Below, piece after piece: positions 34,274 to 44,053 of a stretch of DNA of 55,321 nt. The DNA is from Myxococcales bacterium. GTDB lineage: Bacteria; Myxococcota; Kuafuiibacteriia; Kuafuiibacteriales; Kuafuiibacteriaceae. Position numbers and translations under genes: made by a program. The first letter of the stretch is position 1. Each line of letters opens with the position of its first letter. The stretch spans positions 1-55,321 of the forward strand of contig JAHQVK010000039.1 of NCBI GenBank assembly GCA_019634385.1. The letters run 5' to 3'. A model generated the notes under the pieces. That model saw only the letters and a program-made list of their open reading frames with translations. It was not told where the DNA came from and did no database searches.

Positions 34274-35677
34274 TTAAGGTGACTCAGGAAAGCCGAAGTT
34301 GTACCAAGCGTCCTCTGGTGTGGTGCCCGGAGCTACAGCACCAAAGTACATAGTTGGTTCAAAAAATTCATTGTCTGGTGCGGTATTGACCTCAGAGTCG
34401 AGGACGCCTTCAGCTGGAATCCAGCTGTTTGCAAAGGGTGCACCAAAGATGTCTTCTGCACAGGAATCTGCAACTCGGTCCACCGCTTGGTTGTTCAGGT
34501 CGACGTCGCCGAAAACGGCGTCATTTGCGGCGTCATTTGCCGCGTGGCTGCCAGCCGGAGCGCAGAAGTAGTTGTTCATCAGGATGAGGTCAGTGCTGGG
34601 TGGGTTTTCAACATCGTATATGACTCCAGACTCTTTAAAGTCGAGGACCACACTTCCGTAGACTGCGCCCGCAGTACCACTGTCAAACTTGAGACCGTGA
34701 AATGTATCTACGCCTTCCAAGGAGCCCACAAAGGTTACATTGGAAATCATCGGACTAGATACCGGAACAGCAGCTGCGTTGTCGCCGTTACTAGAGGCTT
34801 CAAGGCCGTTCTGTCCCACAGTACCAATTTTGGCGGTGACTGCGAACTGCAGTTTACCTCGCCAACCGGCGGTGTAGTCGATGGCTTCGTCACCGCAGCC
34901 GACGCCCACGATGTACTTAGCGTTTACCGTACCGCCAAAGAATTCAATGCAGTCGTCTGCGGATTCCTGAATGCGGACATATTCCACAATGGTTTCGCTA
35001 CCGACACCTTGGAGTGCAAGCCCATTGAGCTCGTTGGTACCAGTGAATTGTTTTCCACCGTAGGAAATGACAACCCACCGAAAAGTCCCGCTGTTGTCCT
35101 CATCCTCGTCCCCGCCGTATAAACCACTATCTCCTTCACCAGTACAGTCGTTACCGCAGTTGGCAGAAGCCTTTCCGGAGATGATCACGCCGCCCCAGTC
35201 ACCAGCAGCAGGCGTTGTTTCATCATCACCGTCATCGTTGGATGAAGTGAAAGTGATGGGATTATCTTTGGATCCATCGGCATCAATTGTTGAGCCGCGA
35301 AGGATAGCTAGGAGCGAGTCCTTACCAGCTGCGCCTCGTATTTCGATTCCGGCCGGGATGGTTAGCGCACCATCACAACCAGCATCGTCACCGATGTATA
35401 CCGGACCGTCGAGGAGGTATACCGAGTCCGTATCGTCGAAGCTGATGTCACCGGTGTAGTTGCCTGATGGCACCGTGCAGACCTGCGCTTCGCAGGTAAT
35501 ATCATCCTGGGTTAAACGTTCGGAACAAGCTCCTGGTTCAGGTTCAGGTCCAGGTTCAGGTTCAGGTGTTGGTTCAGCGGTTGGAGTAATGGCGTCATCG
35601 TCACCACAGGCGACGTTAAATGAGCTGACGAGTGAAATAGCAAGAATTGTTCTACTAATAGGCAAGTATCGCAACAC
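34274..35677 (-). CDS. Surface lipoprotein with parallel beta-helix, acidic copy
   Basis: About 467 residues. A lipoprotein signal (ISRTILAISLVSSFNVAC) is followed by a Pro/Glu linker (PTPEPEPGPEPEPG) and a Gly/Asp-rich repeat fold. Segments such as GDWGGVIISGKA, YGGDEDEDNSGTFRWVVISY, EFFGGTVNAKYIVGVGCGDE and AIDYTAGWRGKLQF resemble right-handed beta-helix surface proteins seen next to TonB receptors in other Gram-negatives. The acidic turns could bind Ca2+. The start at GTG 35677 is decided by GGAGGA seven bases upstream; the frame is open to 35794. Function in capturing the receptor's substrate is inferred from the operon. Confidence 0.75.
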   Translation of the reverse strand: MLRYLPISRTILAISLVSSFNVACGDDDAITPTAEPTPEPEPGPEPEPGACSERLTQDDITCEAQVCTVPSGNYTGDISFDDTDSVYLLDGPVYIGDDAGCDGALTIPAGIEIRGAAGKDSLLAILRGSTIDADGSKDNPITFTSSNDDGDDETTPAAGDWGGVIISGKASANCGNDCTGEGDSGLYGGDEDEDNSGTFRWVVISYGGKQFTGTNELNGLALQGVGSETIVEYVRIQESADDCIEFFGGTVNAKYIVGVGCGDEAIDYTAGWRGKLQFAVTAKIGTVGQNGLEASSNGDNAAAVPVSSPMISNVTFVGSLEGVDTFHGLKFDSGTAGAVYGSVVLDFKESGVIYDVENPPSTDLILMNNYFCAPAGSHAANDAANDAVFGDVDLNNQAVDRVADSCAEDIFGAPFANSWIPAEGVLDSEVNTAPDNEFFEPTMYFGAVAPGTTPEDAWYNFGFPESP

Positions 35678-35929
35678 GAGTATCCTCCTAAGCGGGCGTT
35701 CGTTCGCTTGGGCTGGGCGGGTCTTAACCGATGGCGATGACTTTCGCACGCTCTGTGAGGGAACATAATGGTGACGAAGAGGCATCAAACGCACGGGAGT
35801 GTGACAAATGCATCTTTTGTACTTAGATATAGATGATGTTTTTGACGAGGGGCCTACTTTTTTTTTGTGGATTAACTGCTCCGACGTCTGTGAGCGGAGT
35901 GATCTATATCCAACTGTCCAGGTTGGCGC

Positions 35930-37318
35930 TTACGGGTATGCCCACTGGTACCATGCGGGCGAAAGGCCGGGTTCAACTGCTCCTATGTAAGTCTGAGTGC
36001 CGAAAAAGACATTGAGAGGATCGCCCGCACCTTGAGTTAGTGAAGATGTGGCGACTGGTATGAAATCTGGCACATCTGGGTCCGTGATTCCGTCGGGCAA
36101 ACCCAGCTGACACGTTTCGGAGACAGAGTTGGTGGTCTTTGTTGGTGGGGGCATACCGATGAGCAAGTTCCGACTCGGAAATGGTTCTTCGGGATCGCTG
36201 AAGGCATTGGTTCGATTGCAGAAGACCGAGTGAGCGACGGAAAGATTGGTATCTCCGGCGAGCGCGTGAGCAAATGTTGCTGGTCCATCCACATCTATCG
36301 CGGGGTGGTTGAGTGGATAGCCGGTCACGACGCTATTCCATAGTTCACCCCCGGTACCTTCCCTAAATTGGATCCCTGGAGCCGGTGGGGAGTGTATATT
36401 CGCGGTTGGAGGTCCAATGATAGTGAAGTGAGATAGTATTGGTTCTGAGCGTGGGTTCGCATCGGGATTCAAGGGACTATTACTTCCCATCAGAGCGGAG
36501 CCGATGGCTTCTGCCGGCTGTTGGATAATGACAAACTGGGCTAATCCCTGCCATCCGAACTGCCAGCGAAAGCTATGAGCTGCTACCTGCGTAAGAAGGA
36601 TGTTACGGAGTTGGATTCGGCCCCCACTTATCGCTAGGCCGTCCCCCGCAGAGTTCGTGATATGGACAAATTCTACGGTGGTTCCCAGTCCTACGGCTTT
36701 AAGCGAGAGAGCCGCATGCTGTTCTTGTCCAGCATCTTCGATTTTTATGTATCGAAGTATGCCGCTGTTGCTTCGGTTGTCTGAACCACCAAACTGATCA
36801 AGCGAACTATCACCTTCACATATATTGGTCACGTTTCCGCAATTTGTTTCTGCCTTGCCTCGGATTTCTAGTCCGCCCCAGGCGCCAGCTTGAGGCGAGG
36901 GGGTGTCGGAACGAAACACTATTGGTTTGATTTCTTGGTTGCCACCGGGAACTAAGCCGTCCGCAATCATGGAAGCGCTGGGCAAGATAACCAGCCGGCT
37001 TTTCCGCCCAGTAGCGGCTAATATTGCGGTCCCAGGCTCAATTTGGAGCTCTGCTGGGCAGTCTCCTGTGGTGTCTCCCAGCATGACCGGTCCGTCGAGG
37101 TGATACTGATTCACCGCAGAGAAGCTAATCTTGCCGGTGTAAAATCCCGATTCTAGGCGGCATACCTTATTTTCGCATAGAATATCGTCCTCGACGAGGA
37201 AGTTGGGTGATGAGCAGGTGCGGGGTCGGGTGTCCTCAGGTAGCATGGGATCCATTCCGCAATGGGTGCTCGTGGTGAATGCGTATAGTGCGAGCAAGAG
37301 TGATACTCGAGAGGGCAT
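35930..37318 (-). CDS. Surface lipoprotein with parallel beta-helix, divergent paralogue
   Basis: About 462 residues, alignable with the neighbour along its whole length: ENKVCRLESGFYTGKISFS, YHLDGPVMLGD, GAWGGLEIRGKAETNCGN, FGGSDNRSNSGILRYIKIED, and the same ending (YIGAVEPGLSPAWYQWAYP). The N-terminus MPSRVSLLLALYAFTTSTHC is a lipoprotein signal, although His before the Cys is unusual. Several acidic turns of the other copy are replaced (AHSFRWQFGWQG instead of GDEAIDYTAGWRG). ATG 37318 lacks a clear ribosome site; the frame stays open to 37381. It is the first gene of the uptake locus, with a 250-base leader before the second copy's start. Confidence 0.7.
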   Translation of the reverse strand: MPSRVSLLLALYAFTTSTHCGMDPMLPEDTRPRTCSSPNFLVEDDILCENKVCRLESGFYTGKISFSAVNQYHLDGPVMLGDTTGDCPAELQIEPGTAILAATGRKSRLVILPSASMIADGLVPGGNQEIKPIVFRSDTPSPQAGAWGGLEIRGKAETNCGNVTNICEGDSSLDQFGGSDNRSNSGILRYIKIEDAGQEQHAALSLKAVGLGTTVEFVHITNSAGDGLAISGGRIQLRNILLTQVAAHSFRWQFGWQGLAQFVIIQQPAEAIGSALMGSNSPLNPDANPRSEPILSHFTIIGPPTANIHSPPAPGIQFREGTGGELWNSVVTGYPLNHPAIDVDGPATFAHALAGDTNLSVAHSVFCNRTNAFSDPEEPFPSRNLLIGMPPPTKTTNSVSETCQLGLPDGITDPDVPDFIPVATSSLTQGAGDPLNVFFGTQTYIGAVEPGLSPAWYQWAYP

Positions 37319-37379
37319 ACAACGAGTGAGTATGCCAGATGGGCACCACTTTGTTCCGGGTTTGGGGCAGACTGCTGCC

Positions 37380-37946
37380 ATGAACTCTCGACTTGGTCAG
37401 TTCGGGGCGCTCTGGGGTATCCTTGGAGTGGTCACCCTTCTACTATTTGCAGTTTACCGACTCAGCCCCATTGCGGGAGCTGGGTTACAAGCTTCCACCG
37501 AGATGGTGCACTGGATCGGTATTATAGGAAGCTTGATTTTCTTTGCATATGCCGAGGGTTATCGGGCGTTTCAGAAGCAGTTCTCTCCAAGGGTGGTGGT
37601 GCGTGCGTTCTCTTTGCTGAAACAGCCCACCTTCTTGCGAGTGCTGCTCGCTCCCCCGTTTGCTATGGGCTTCTTTGGAGCCACCCGCAAGCGGATGATT
37701 GTAAGCTGGTGTCTTACTGCGGGTATTATTGTCCTCATCGTCTTGGTAGGAAAGCTTTCCCAGCCATGGCGGGGCATCATTGATTTGGGGGTGGTAGTCG
37801 CCTTGTTATGGGGTACTGCGGCGATCATTATTTTCGCGGTGCGCGCGCTGTTAGGATATCCGTTGGACATACCTGCCGACCTTCCGGATACGGACCTTTT
37901 GCCCTCTCAGCAGCCAGAGATGACCCCCGCAGAATCAAGTTTATAG
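37380..37946 (+). CDS. Conserved hypothetical inner-membrane protein, four segments
   Basis: 188 residues with hydrophobic stretches at about 8-24, 43-58, 105-125 and 132-155, separated by short basic loops. Recognisable family-like phrases are FFAYAEGYRAFQKQFSPRVV, PPFAMGFFGATRKRMIVSW and QPWRGIIDLGVVVALLWG, seen from memory in uncharacterised proteobacterial proteins. No catalytic motif is visible. ATG 37380 is chosen because the longer frame (from 37203) runs antisense through the beta-helix gene. Its last six bases overlap the end of the convergent kinase gene. Confidence 0.65.
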   Translation: MNSRLGQFGALWGILGVVTLLLFAVYRLSPIAGAGLQASTEMVHWIGIIGSLIFFAYAEGYRAFQKQFSPRVVVRAFSLLKQPTFLRVLLAPPFAMGFFGATRKRMIVSWCLTAGIIVLIVLVGKLSQPWRGIIDLGVVVALLWGTAAIIIFAVRALLGYPLDIPADLPDTDLLPSQQPEMTPAESSL

Positions 37947-39797
37947 GCCAGAGTAAGTGATACGGGCGTGTTGATCCGTTTGAACTTCGACATCTTCTTC
38001 ATAGAGAATTTTGCCGCTCTCTGGGGCTACTAGCTCTACCCTATGAAATCCTCTGGGTAGGGCGAATCTCACGATAGGTGTTCGTCCTATGGGTTGCTTG
38101 TCGATATGTACGAGTACCCGAGGGACAGCTCCGATACTTAACCACCCGGTCGTGAGGACATCCGAAGGGTGGTGGGACGAGGCCGGCAGTTGTTTGTCCG
38201 TATCATTTATTTTCTCACTCTGGTACACCGGTGTCATTTTTCTGTATTCGTAAGTCCGTCGGTATCCGTTAGAGGATAGTGTAGGCTTTTTGTCATGAGT
38301 GGTTGAGTTTATGGAAGCAGGTTGCCCGTTCATTATGAACCAGATCAAGATGATAACCGGAACGACAAAGAGCCCCGTTTTTAGATATATAGCGAAGATT
38401 GACGAAAGCGATGTGTGCATGTGCCGCTGTCCGGATGTCTCGCTGAGGACTGCTGCCAGCTGCAGATTGGCGTCACTATTGTCTGATGGGGTTCGGTCTT
38501 TTATGGAGGGCTCTTTCGGGCTGGGGGCGGGGATAATTCTGGACGGACTGATTTCCACAGTTCTGACCCAACCGGGGGTAGACACCGTGTGGTTACTCTG
38601 ATGTGATTTGAGGTCTCTTTGGCCTTTTTTGGCCCTTTGACGGGGAGAATCGGCCACCGTGGTCGAACCAGAACCGGAGATATCTGGAATGATGGCTCGG
38701 CGCGCACTTGCGACGATCGACGTGAGTCGTTCTCTTCGGGTAACAGATCCCCCGGCTCTGTTTTCTAGGAGGGCGGCAGCGCTGTCGATAGCGGCGGGGT
38801 GGGAGAGACTCGGGCGAGAGTAGGCTTTTGTGGTTGAAGAAGCCCTGGCTCGCGTTCGCAACAAGTGTTGAAGCCACGATCGATGAGCTTGGCGTTCATT
38901 CATGAGGACATCTTCGGCGTATGTTTCCAAGCTTGCGCCCTGTTCTCGGGTGATTAGTTGCTCAAGTTTATCAGCCAGTTGCCGCGCGGTTTCGAAACGA
39001 TCCGTGGGTTTTTTGGCCAGTCCTTGCATCACGATATCGTCGAGGCCATCCGGAAGCAGGGCAAGGTCCGACGGGTTGTCGATTTTCTCTCGTTCGATGA
39101 TGGCGATAGCGGTGGCGGCGGCGGTGGATCGTCTAAAGAGTTTTCGACCAGTGAGCATCTCGTAGAGCACGACCGACAAGGAGTAGATATCCGACCTCCG
39201 ATCGGTTCGCTGACCGAGTAGTTGCTCCGGCGCCATGTAGGATGGTTTGCCTTTGCGTTCCCCGTGGGCGGTATCTGGCGATTCTCGTTGTTTCATGAAC
39301 GCGATACCGAAATCGAGGATTTTGATCCGGCCGTCGAAATTGAGAATCAAATTGCCCGGGCTAACGTCCCTATGGACCACTCCGAGAAACTGTCCATCGA
39401 GCGCAGTCAGTTCATGCGCAGCATGTAGACCGCGAGCGACCTCAGCAGCGATCCGGGCGGCTACCAACGGGGGGAGGGGGCCTCTCTGAATCAGTTGGTT
39501 CAGTGGCACACCGGGGATATATTCCATGGAGAGATATAGGGTTTCATCAACCTCTCCGAAATCATAAACCTGGGCGATAGTCGGATGATTCAGTTGGGCG
39601 ACCAACCGTGCTTCGTCCAAGAACATCGCGCGGATGGACGAGCGTTGAGCTAAGCCTACTTTAATAACCTTGACCGCAAACAGCTTTTCGAAGCCGTACG
39701 TACTTCGGCGACGGGCTAACAGGATGTCTCCCATTCCTCCCGAGCAGAGCTTTGTCAGGACTTCAAGCCCAGGAATTTGTTGCTGCTGTAGCTGCAT
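37941..39797 (-). CDS. Membrane Ser/Thr protein kinase with PEGA domain
   Basis: Eukaryotic-type kinase of about 618 residues. The catalytic domain (about 8-275) has the glycine loop LCSGGMGDILLA, the ATP-binding Lys in LFAVKVIKVG, the catalytic VVHRDVSPGNLIL, DFG in KILDFGIAF and the activation end GKPSYMAPEQLLG; all are intact. A Ser/Thr-rich juxtamembrane stretch leads to one membrane helix (GLFVVPVIILIWFIM) and an extracytoplasmic PEGA domain (GWLSIGAVPRVLVHIDKQPI, RTPIVRFALPRGFHRVELV). The start at ATG 39797 is set by AGGGAG four bases upstream. The gene in front ends within that ribosome site. Confidence 0.93.
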   Translation of the reverse strand: MQLQQQQIPGLEVLTKLCSGGMGDILLARRRSTYGFEKLFAVKVIKVGLAQRSSIRAMFLDEARLVAQLNHPTIAQVYDFGEVDETLYLSMEYIPGVPLNQLIQRGPLPPLVAARIAAEVARGLHAAHELTALDGQFLGVVHRDVSPGNLILNFDGRIKILDFGIAFMKQRESPDTAHGERKGKPSYMAPEQLLGQRTDRRSDIYSLSVVLYEMLTGRKLFRRSTAAATAIAIIEREKIDNPSDLALLPDGLDDIVMQGLAKKPTDRFETARQLADKLEQLITREQGASLETYAEDVLMNERQAHRSWLQHLLRTRARASSTTKAYSRPSLSHPAAIDSAAALLENRAGGSVTRRERLTSIVASARRAIIPDISGSGSTTVADSPRQRAKKGQRDLKSHQSNHTVSTPGWVRTVEISPSRIIPAPSPKEPSIKDRTPSDNSDANLQLAAVLSETSGQRHMHTSLSSIFAIYLKTGLFVVPVIILIWFIMNGQPASINSTTHDKKPTLSSNGYRRTYEYRKMTPVYQSEKINDTDKQLPASSHHPSDVLTTGWLSIGAVPRVLVHIDKQPIGRTPIVRFALPRGFHRVELVAPESGKILYEEDVEVQTDQHARITYSGL

Positions 39798-39804
39798 AAT
39801 CTCC

Positions 39805-40515
39805 CTAGTAGCCGTGAGGCCTTGGCTCCCTGTGGGCCGACGATTGTCGGATATTAGATACAACAATGATAGGGGCAACTCTGTTGGTGCCTAAAGTGAT
39901 CTGCGGTTGATTGATCCAACCAGTACCGCATGTCTGTGACTTCGCTCTACCGCTGAGTATGTGAGGTCCTGTTCGGAGCTTCGATAAAATGTCAGCTGGG
40001 GTTTCGAGTAATTGTCCGTGCTTCACCCGATCAACTTGGTGGATCCTTGCGCTATGGATCTCAGCAGCCATGTGGTCGGTTGGATTCACGCTAAAATCAT
40101 CGACGATTGTTGACGAATGGTCGATACACTCTCGTTCGTCCTTCTCCAGACTCCTTGCGGTATTGTTAGCTGAATCCGAATCCATGGAAGGCTTTTGGGC
40201 CCCGGAGGATACCAAGTGAAGGACTGTGATGTGATGACTTGCTACGGCCTTGCTGAGAGTTTGATGTGCTCGGGCTACCTGCCAGACCCAATCTCTTTGG
40301 TTGTTGCGGGATCCGTCGAAAGTACCCGAAATTGGGAGGGGTTCAGTTTTTCTCAGTAGATAGCCTGTACGATTGGTCTTACTCGCAGGTACACAAGTAG
40401 AGAAGTCTTTATTGTGGGGTAAATCCGGATCGGAACCGCACTTTACTACCGATCCAACTCGATTGGAGCGAAGACTCGCCTCTATATCGCGGTTTATGGC
40501 CGGTGCAGCACGCAT
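39805..40515 (-). CDS. Unrecognised protein upstream of the Ser/Thr kinase
   Basis: An open frame of 236 residues on the minus strand whose TAG stop overlaps the kinase's ribosome site (CTAGGGAG), eight bases before the kinase ATG. This spacing is typical of an operon partner. I recognise no family. It has no signal peptide or membrane segment, three Cys, and many Ser, Asn, His and Arg. Codon use is less biased than in neighbouring genes, so it could be a fast-evolving or decaying gene, or a chance open frame. Confidence 0.4.
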   Translation of the reverse strand: MRAAPAINRDIEASLRSNRVGSVVKCGSDPDLPHNKDFSTCVPASKTNRTGYLLRKTEPLPISGTFDGSRNNQRDWVWQVARAHQTLSKAVASHHITVLHLVSSGAQKPSMDSDSANNTARSLEKDERECIDHSSTIVDDFSVNPTDHMAAEIHSARIHQVDRVKHGQLLETPADILSKLRTGPHILSGRAKSQTCGTGWINQPQITLGTNRVAPIIVVSNIRQSSAHREPRPHGY

Positions 40516-41009
40516 AACGGGTTGAGCTTGGACCTAGAATTCATCATTGAACGTCTTGGCTCCAAACTCAAACCGTCGCGCACATATTTCCTCGCTAGGA
40601 CGAGTCCTTACAAGGGGTGGGAACTATAACCAATGGCCAGGTTTGCACGAACCAGTGGACTCAGAAGTAGACGAGTTTTAGGCCAGCAAAGTGGGTGGTT
40701 CATGGTGTGGGAGTTCGTAGATCACCGTACATTCGGTCGAATCAGTATTAGGTGCAAGAGCTCATTCAATGCTGTGATCACCCAGCGCTTAGGTCTTCTA
40801 AAGCGTAAAATTTGGTCTCGAGACAGGTGGTCAGGCGACAGAGTCATTACTCTACTCATGTGTTTTTTGTGGGTGAGATTATGCAGGATATGCGGAAATA
40901 ACGATCTTGTCTCAGCATTCCGACAACATCAGGTCTGCGACGTGAGATTAATGACTGACTACCGCCGACTCTTTCTACAATGCTCGGAAAGCGCTAGCGT
41001 GCTCTCGGT
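40516..41009. other. Long leader before prkA without a convincing gene
   Basis: 494 bases divergent from the kinase operon. A plus-strand open frame (40633-41013) overlaps the prkA start by ATGA, but its product is rich in Arg, Trp and Cys with no recognisable feature, so I do not call it a gene. The region probably holds the prkA promoter and a long 5' leader; no sigma factor site was clear. Confidence 0.4.
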
Positions 41010-43058
41010 ATGACCCTCACTGTCGCCGACATTGCGAAGCTCCAAGATGTCCAGGAGTACCAAGAACTTCACTGGGAGGGCTCTTTTGACGAGTACCTCG
41101 ATTTTGTTCGTCAGGATGCAAACGTCGCGCGGACCGCCTATCAGCGGGTGTACGACATGATTGAGTCGCACGGACGCGAGGAATACATCGATAGCCGAAA
41201 AAAACTTGTGCGCTATCCATTCTTCCGTGACGAACAGAATGGCGGCAAAGATGCCGTCTACGGGCTGGATATACCTCTTATGCGGCTCGTTAATGCTTTA
41301 AAATCAGCTGCCTATGGTTATGGCACCGAAAAGCGTGTGATCCTCTTACACGGGCCGGTGGGGTCGTCAAAATCGACCATTGCTCGCCTGTTGAAGCGAG
41401 GTCTTGAACGCTACAGCCGGACCCCAGAAGGCAAGCTGTATACTTTTGAGTGGCGTTTACCGGATAGTCTCTCGCACGTTGCGGGCTCGAACGTTTTTCG
41501 TAGCCCGATGAACGAAGAGCCGTTGAAGCTCATTCCTGAGGCTTGGCGTAAGAAGGTGTTCGAGGACCTCAGTCTGTACAAGAACGCTAGATACCCAGTT
41601 ATGCTCGAAGGTGAGCTTGATCCCGCGTCTCGATACATTTTCAGCGAGCTGATGGAGCACTACGCTGGTGATTTTGGCAAAGTCATGCAGCACGTGGTTG
41701 TGAAACGGTTGCTGTTGTCCGAGAAAGACCGAATAGGTATCGGGACATTTCAGCCAAAGGATGAGAAAAACCAAGATAGTACAGAACTCACTGGCGACAT
41801 CAATTACCGAAAAATTGCGGAGTTTGGTTCGGATTCGGACCCACGGGCATTTAATTTTGACGGTGAGTTTAACATCGCCAATCGAGGCATCATCGAGTTT
41901 ATTGAGGTTCTGAAACTAGACGTGGCCTTCTTGTACGATCTCTTGTCAGCGTCTCAAGAGCACAAGATAAAGCCCAAAAAGTTTGCTCAGACAGACATAG
42001 ATGAGGTGATCATAGGACACACCAACGAGGCAGAGTACAAAAAGCTTCTTAATAACGAATTTATGGAGGCTCTCCGCGATCGTACGGTCAAAATTGATGT
42101 TCCGTATATCACCAAGCTTGATGAAGAAATAAAGATCTACACCAAAGATTATAGCACCGGCCGAATCAAACGACATATTGCGCCTCACACCCTAGAGGTT
42201 GCAGCTATGTGGGCGGTGTTGACCCGTCTCGAAGAACCGAAGAAACACAACTTATCCTTGCTGCAGAAAATGAAGCTCTACAATGGCAAAAGTCTTCCGG
42301 GATATACAGAAGACAATGTGAAGGAGCTACGAAAAGAGGCAGTAAGAGAGGGGATGGAGGGGATTTCTCCTCGTTACGTCCAGGATAAGATTTCAAATGC
42401 TCTGGTATCGGAGAAAAGTGAGGGTCACCTCAATCCATTCTTGGTTATGAATGAGCTTGAAGCGGGGTTAAAAACTCATTCTCTAATCAGTAGCGAAGAT
42501 GAGCGTAAGCGTTATCGAGAATGTATGGCGCACGTGAAGCAGGAGTACGAAGATATCGTTAAAAACGAAGTTCAGCGTGCCATATCTGCAGATGAAGAAG
42601 CAGTACAGAAGCTGTGCGCTAACTACATAGATAATGTGAAGGCGTATACGCAAAGAGAAAAAGTCAAAAACAAGTATACTGGCCAAGACGAGGAACCTGA
42701 TGAGCGACTTATGCGATCCATCGAGGACAAGATTGATATCCCAGAGTCGCGCAAAGATGATTTTCGTCGGGAGATTATGAACTACATTGGCGCATTGGCG
42801 ATAGAAGGCAAGGTCTTCGACTATCGGACCAATGAGCGCCTGCACAAAGCGCTAGAGGCGAAGTTGTTTGAGGATCAAAAAGATAGTATCAAGCTTAGTT
42901 CGCTCATTTCCAACGTAGTCGATCGAGAGACGCAGAAAAAGATTGATATCGTCAAACAGCGTATGATTCGTAACTTTGGTTACAACGAAGAGTCCGCTAC
43001 CGACGTATTAAACTATGTGGCCTCGATTTTTGCTCGCGGGGATGCCAACAAGAGCTGA
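41010..43058 (+). CDS. prkA: PrkA-family AAA+/serine protein kinase
   Basis: 682 residues. The N-terminal AAA+ domain has Walker [10 protein letters not shown] (115-123). Characteristic PrkA stretches include [55 protein letters not shown] and [17 protein letters not shown]. The C-terminal part is the kinase-like PrkA domain ([17 protein letters not shown]). In E. coli and spore formers prkA (yeaG) stands with yeaH and a SpoVR gene; neither is present here. Instead a methyltransferase gene follows immediately. The start ATG 41010 has no obvious ribosome site. It acts in the cytosol in starvation or stress responses; the target is unknown. Confidence 0.94.
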   Translation: MTLTVADIAKLQDVQEYQELHWEGSFDEYLDFVRQDANVARTAYQRVYDMIESHGREEYIDSRKKLVRYPFFRDEQNGGKDAVYGLDIPLMRLVNALKSAAYGYGTEKRVILLHGPVGSSKSTIARLLKRGLERYSRTPEGKLYTFEWRLPDSLSHVAGSNVFRSPMNEEPLKLIPEAWRKKVFEDLSLYKNARYPVMLEGELDPASRYIFSELMEHYAGDFGKVMQHVVVKRLLLSEKDRIGIGTFQPKDEKNQDSTELTGDINYRKIAEFGSDSDPRAFNFDGEFNIANRGIIEFIEVLKLDVAFLYDLLSASQEHKIKPKKFAQTDIDEVIIGHTNEAEYKKLLNNEFMEALRDRTVKIDVPYITKLDEEIKIYTKDYSTGRIKRHIAPHTLEVAAMWAVLTRLEEPKKHNLSLLQKMKLYNGKSLPGYTEDNVKELRKEAVREGMEGISPRYVQDKISNALVSEKSEGHLNPFLVMNELEAGLKTHSLISSEDERKRYRECMAHVKQEYEDIVKNEVQRAISADEEAVQKLCANYIDNVKAYTQREKVKNKYTGQDEEPDERLMRSIEDKIDIPESRKDDFRREIMNYIGALAIEGKVFDYRTNERLHKALEAKLFEDQKDSIKLSSLISNVVDRETQKKIDIVKQRMIRNFGYNEESATDVLNYVASIFARGDANKS

Positions 43059-44039
43059 GTGACGACACCAATCCCCGTGCGATGGGAATCTACACCATGT
43101 CCGCTATGCCGAACCTCTGGGCGAACTCAGGTTCTTAAAGGGCCCGACCGCCTTCATCAACGGCCGGGTCTATTCTCTGTCGTTCGATGTGTTCGTTGTG
43201 ACCTTCTTCGAACCGATCCCCGGCCGACTGCGGACACCATCACGTATTTTTACCCCGACTCTTACCAGCCGTACCAGGCGCCTTTGGGACCACCCCCACA
43301 AGAAGATAAGTTGACCGTCCGCCAGCATATCGCCCGGAGATTGTTTGCTTTCAATAGCCAAATCTTGCCCCCTCACCGCGACCCGGGACGGCTTTTTGAG
43401 ATAGGGACGGGTAGTGGTGGGTTTCTACGACTGATGGCTGCGCGTGGTTGGGACGTTGCGGGTTTGGAGTATTCCGCTTCCGCGGCAAGAAGGGCCCAGG
43501 AAATGGGCCTCTCGGTGGAAGTTTCCACGGTTGAGGATGGCGAGGGGCCGGATGAGCCGGTAGATGTTGTCGCCGCGTGGATGGTGCTTGAACACCTACA
43601 TAAACCGCTCAGTGGCCTCCGAAAGATTCGGGGATGGCTAAACAAAGATGGATGGTTGGTAGGTTCGGTGCCGAATGTAGCAAGTCTTGACTTTAGGCTC
43701 TTTCGAGATGCGTGGTATGCGCTTCAGTTACCTACCCATCTTTATCATTTTACTCCAAAGACCCTCACCGCACTTTTGCAAACCGCTGGATTTAGCGTCG
43801 AGCGTATCTTTCATCAGCGAACGCTAGCCAACTACCCTCCCAGTATGGGCTATCGATTAGATGACTACCTGAAGGGTAGCGAAAATATGTCACTTCGCCG
43901 GCAATTGGTACAGTTTCCAGTCTCGGCGCCACGATGGGTACCTTTTGCTCTATATCCTTTGGCTTATACTATGGCGGCATTGGGGCAAACCGGGCGCATG
44001 ACATTTTGGGCACGGGCGGACACGCCAAAGATTGGTTGA
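43059..44039 (+). CDS. SAM-dependent methyltransferase with N-terminal zinc ribbon
   Basis: 326 residues. Near the N-terminus CPLC and CVRC (about 14-17 and 44-47) form a likely zinc site. The class I methyltransferase core follows with motif I LFEIGTGSGGFLRLM, VAGLEYSASAARRAQ and VVAAWMVLEHLHKP. Such proteins (methyltransferase type 11/23 with a CxxC head) modify sugars or lipids in polysaccharide clusters. The GTG start directly abuts the prkA stop, so the two may be co-translated. It is the first gene of the glycan cluster. Confidence 0.87.
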   Translation: MTTPIPVRWESTPCPLCRTSGRTQVLKGPDRLHQRPGLFSVVRCVRCDLLRTDPRPTADTITYFYPDSYQPYQAPLGPPPQEDKLTVRQHIARRLFAFNSQILPPHRDPGRLFEIGTGSGGFLRLMAARGWDVAGLEYSASAARRAQEMGLSVEVSTVEDGEGPDEPVDVVAAWMVLEHLHKPLSGLRKIRGWLNKDGWLVGSVPNVASLDFRLFRDAWYALQLPTHLYHFTPKTLTALLQTAGFSVERIFHQRTLANYPPSMGYRLDDYLKGSENMSLRRQLVQFPVSAPRWVPFALYPLAYTMAALGQTGRMTFWARADTPKIG

Positions 44040-44053
44040 ATAGGGCTCTGCTG

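Noticed and set aside
40633..41013. 126-codon open frame overlapping the prkA start by ATGA
   Set aside because: The overlap looks like coupling, but the product is rich in Arg, Trp and Cys, has no recognisable feature and no good ribosome site. More likely leader sequence.
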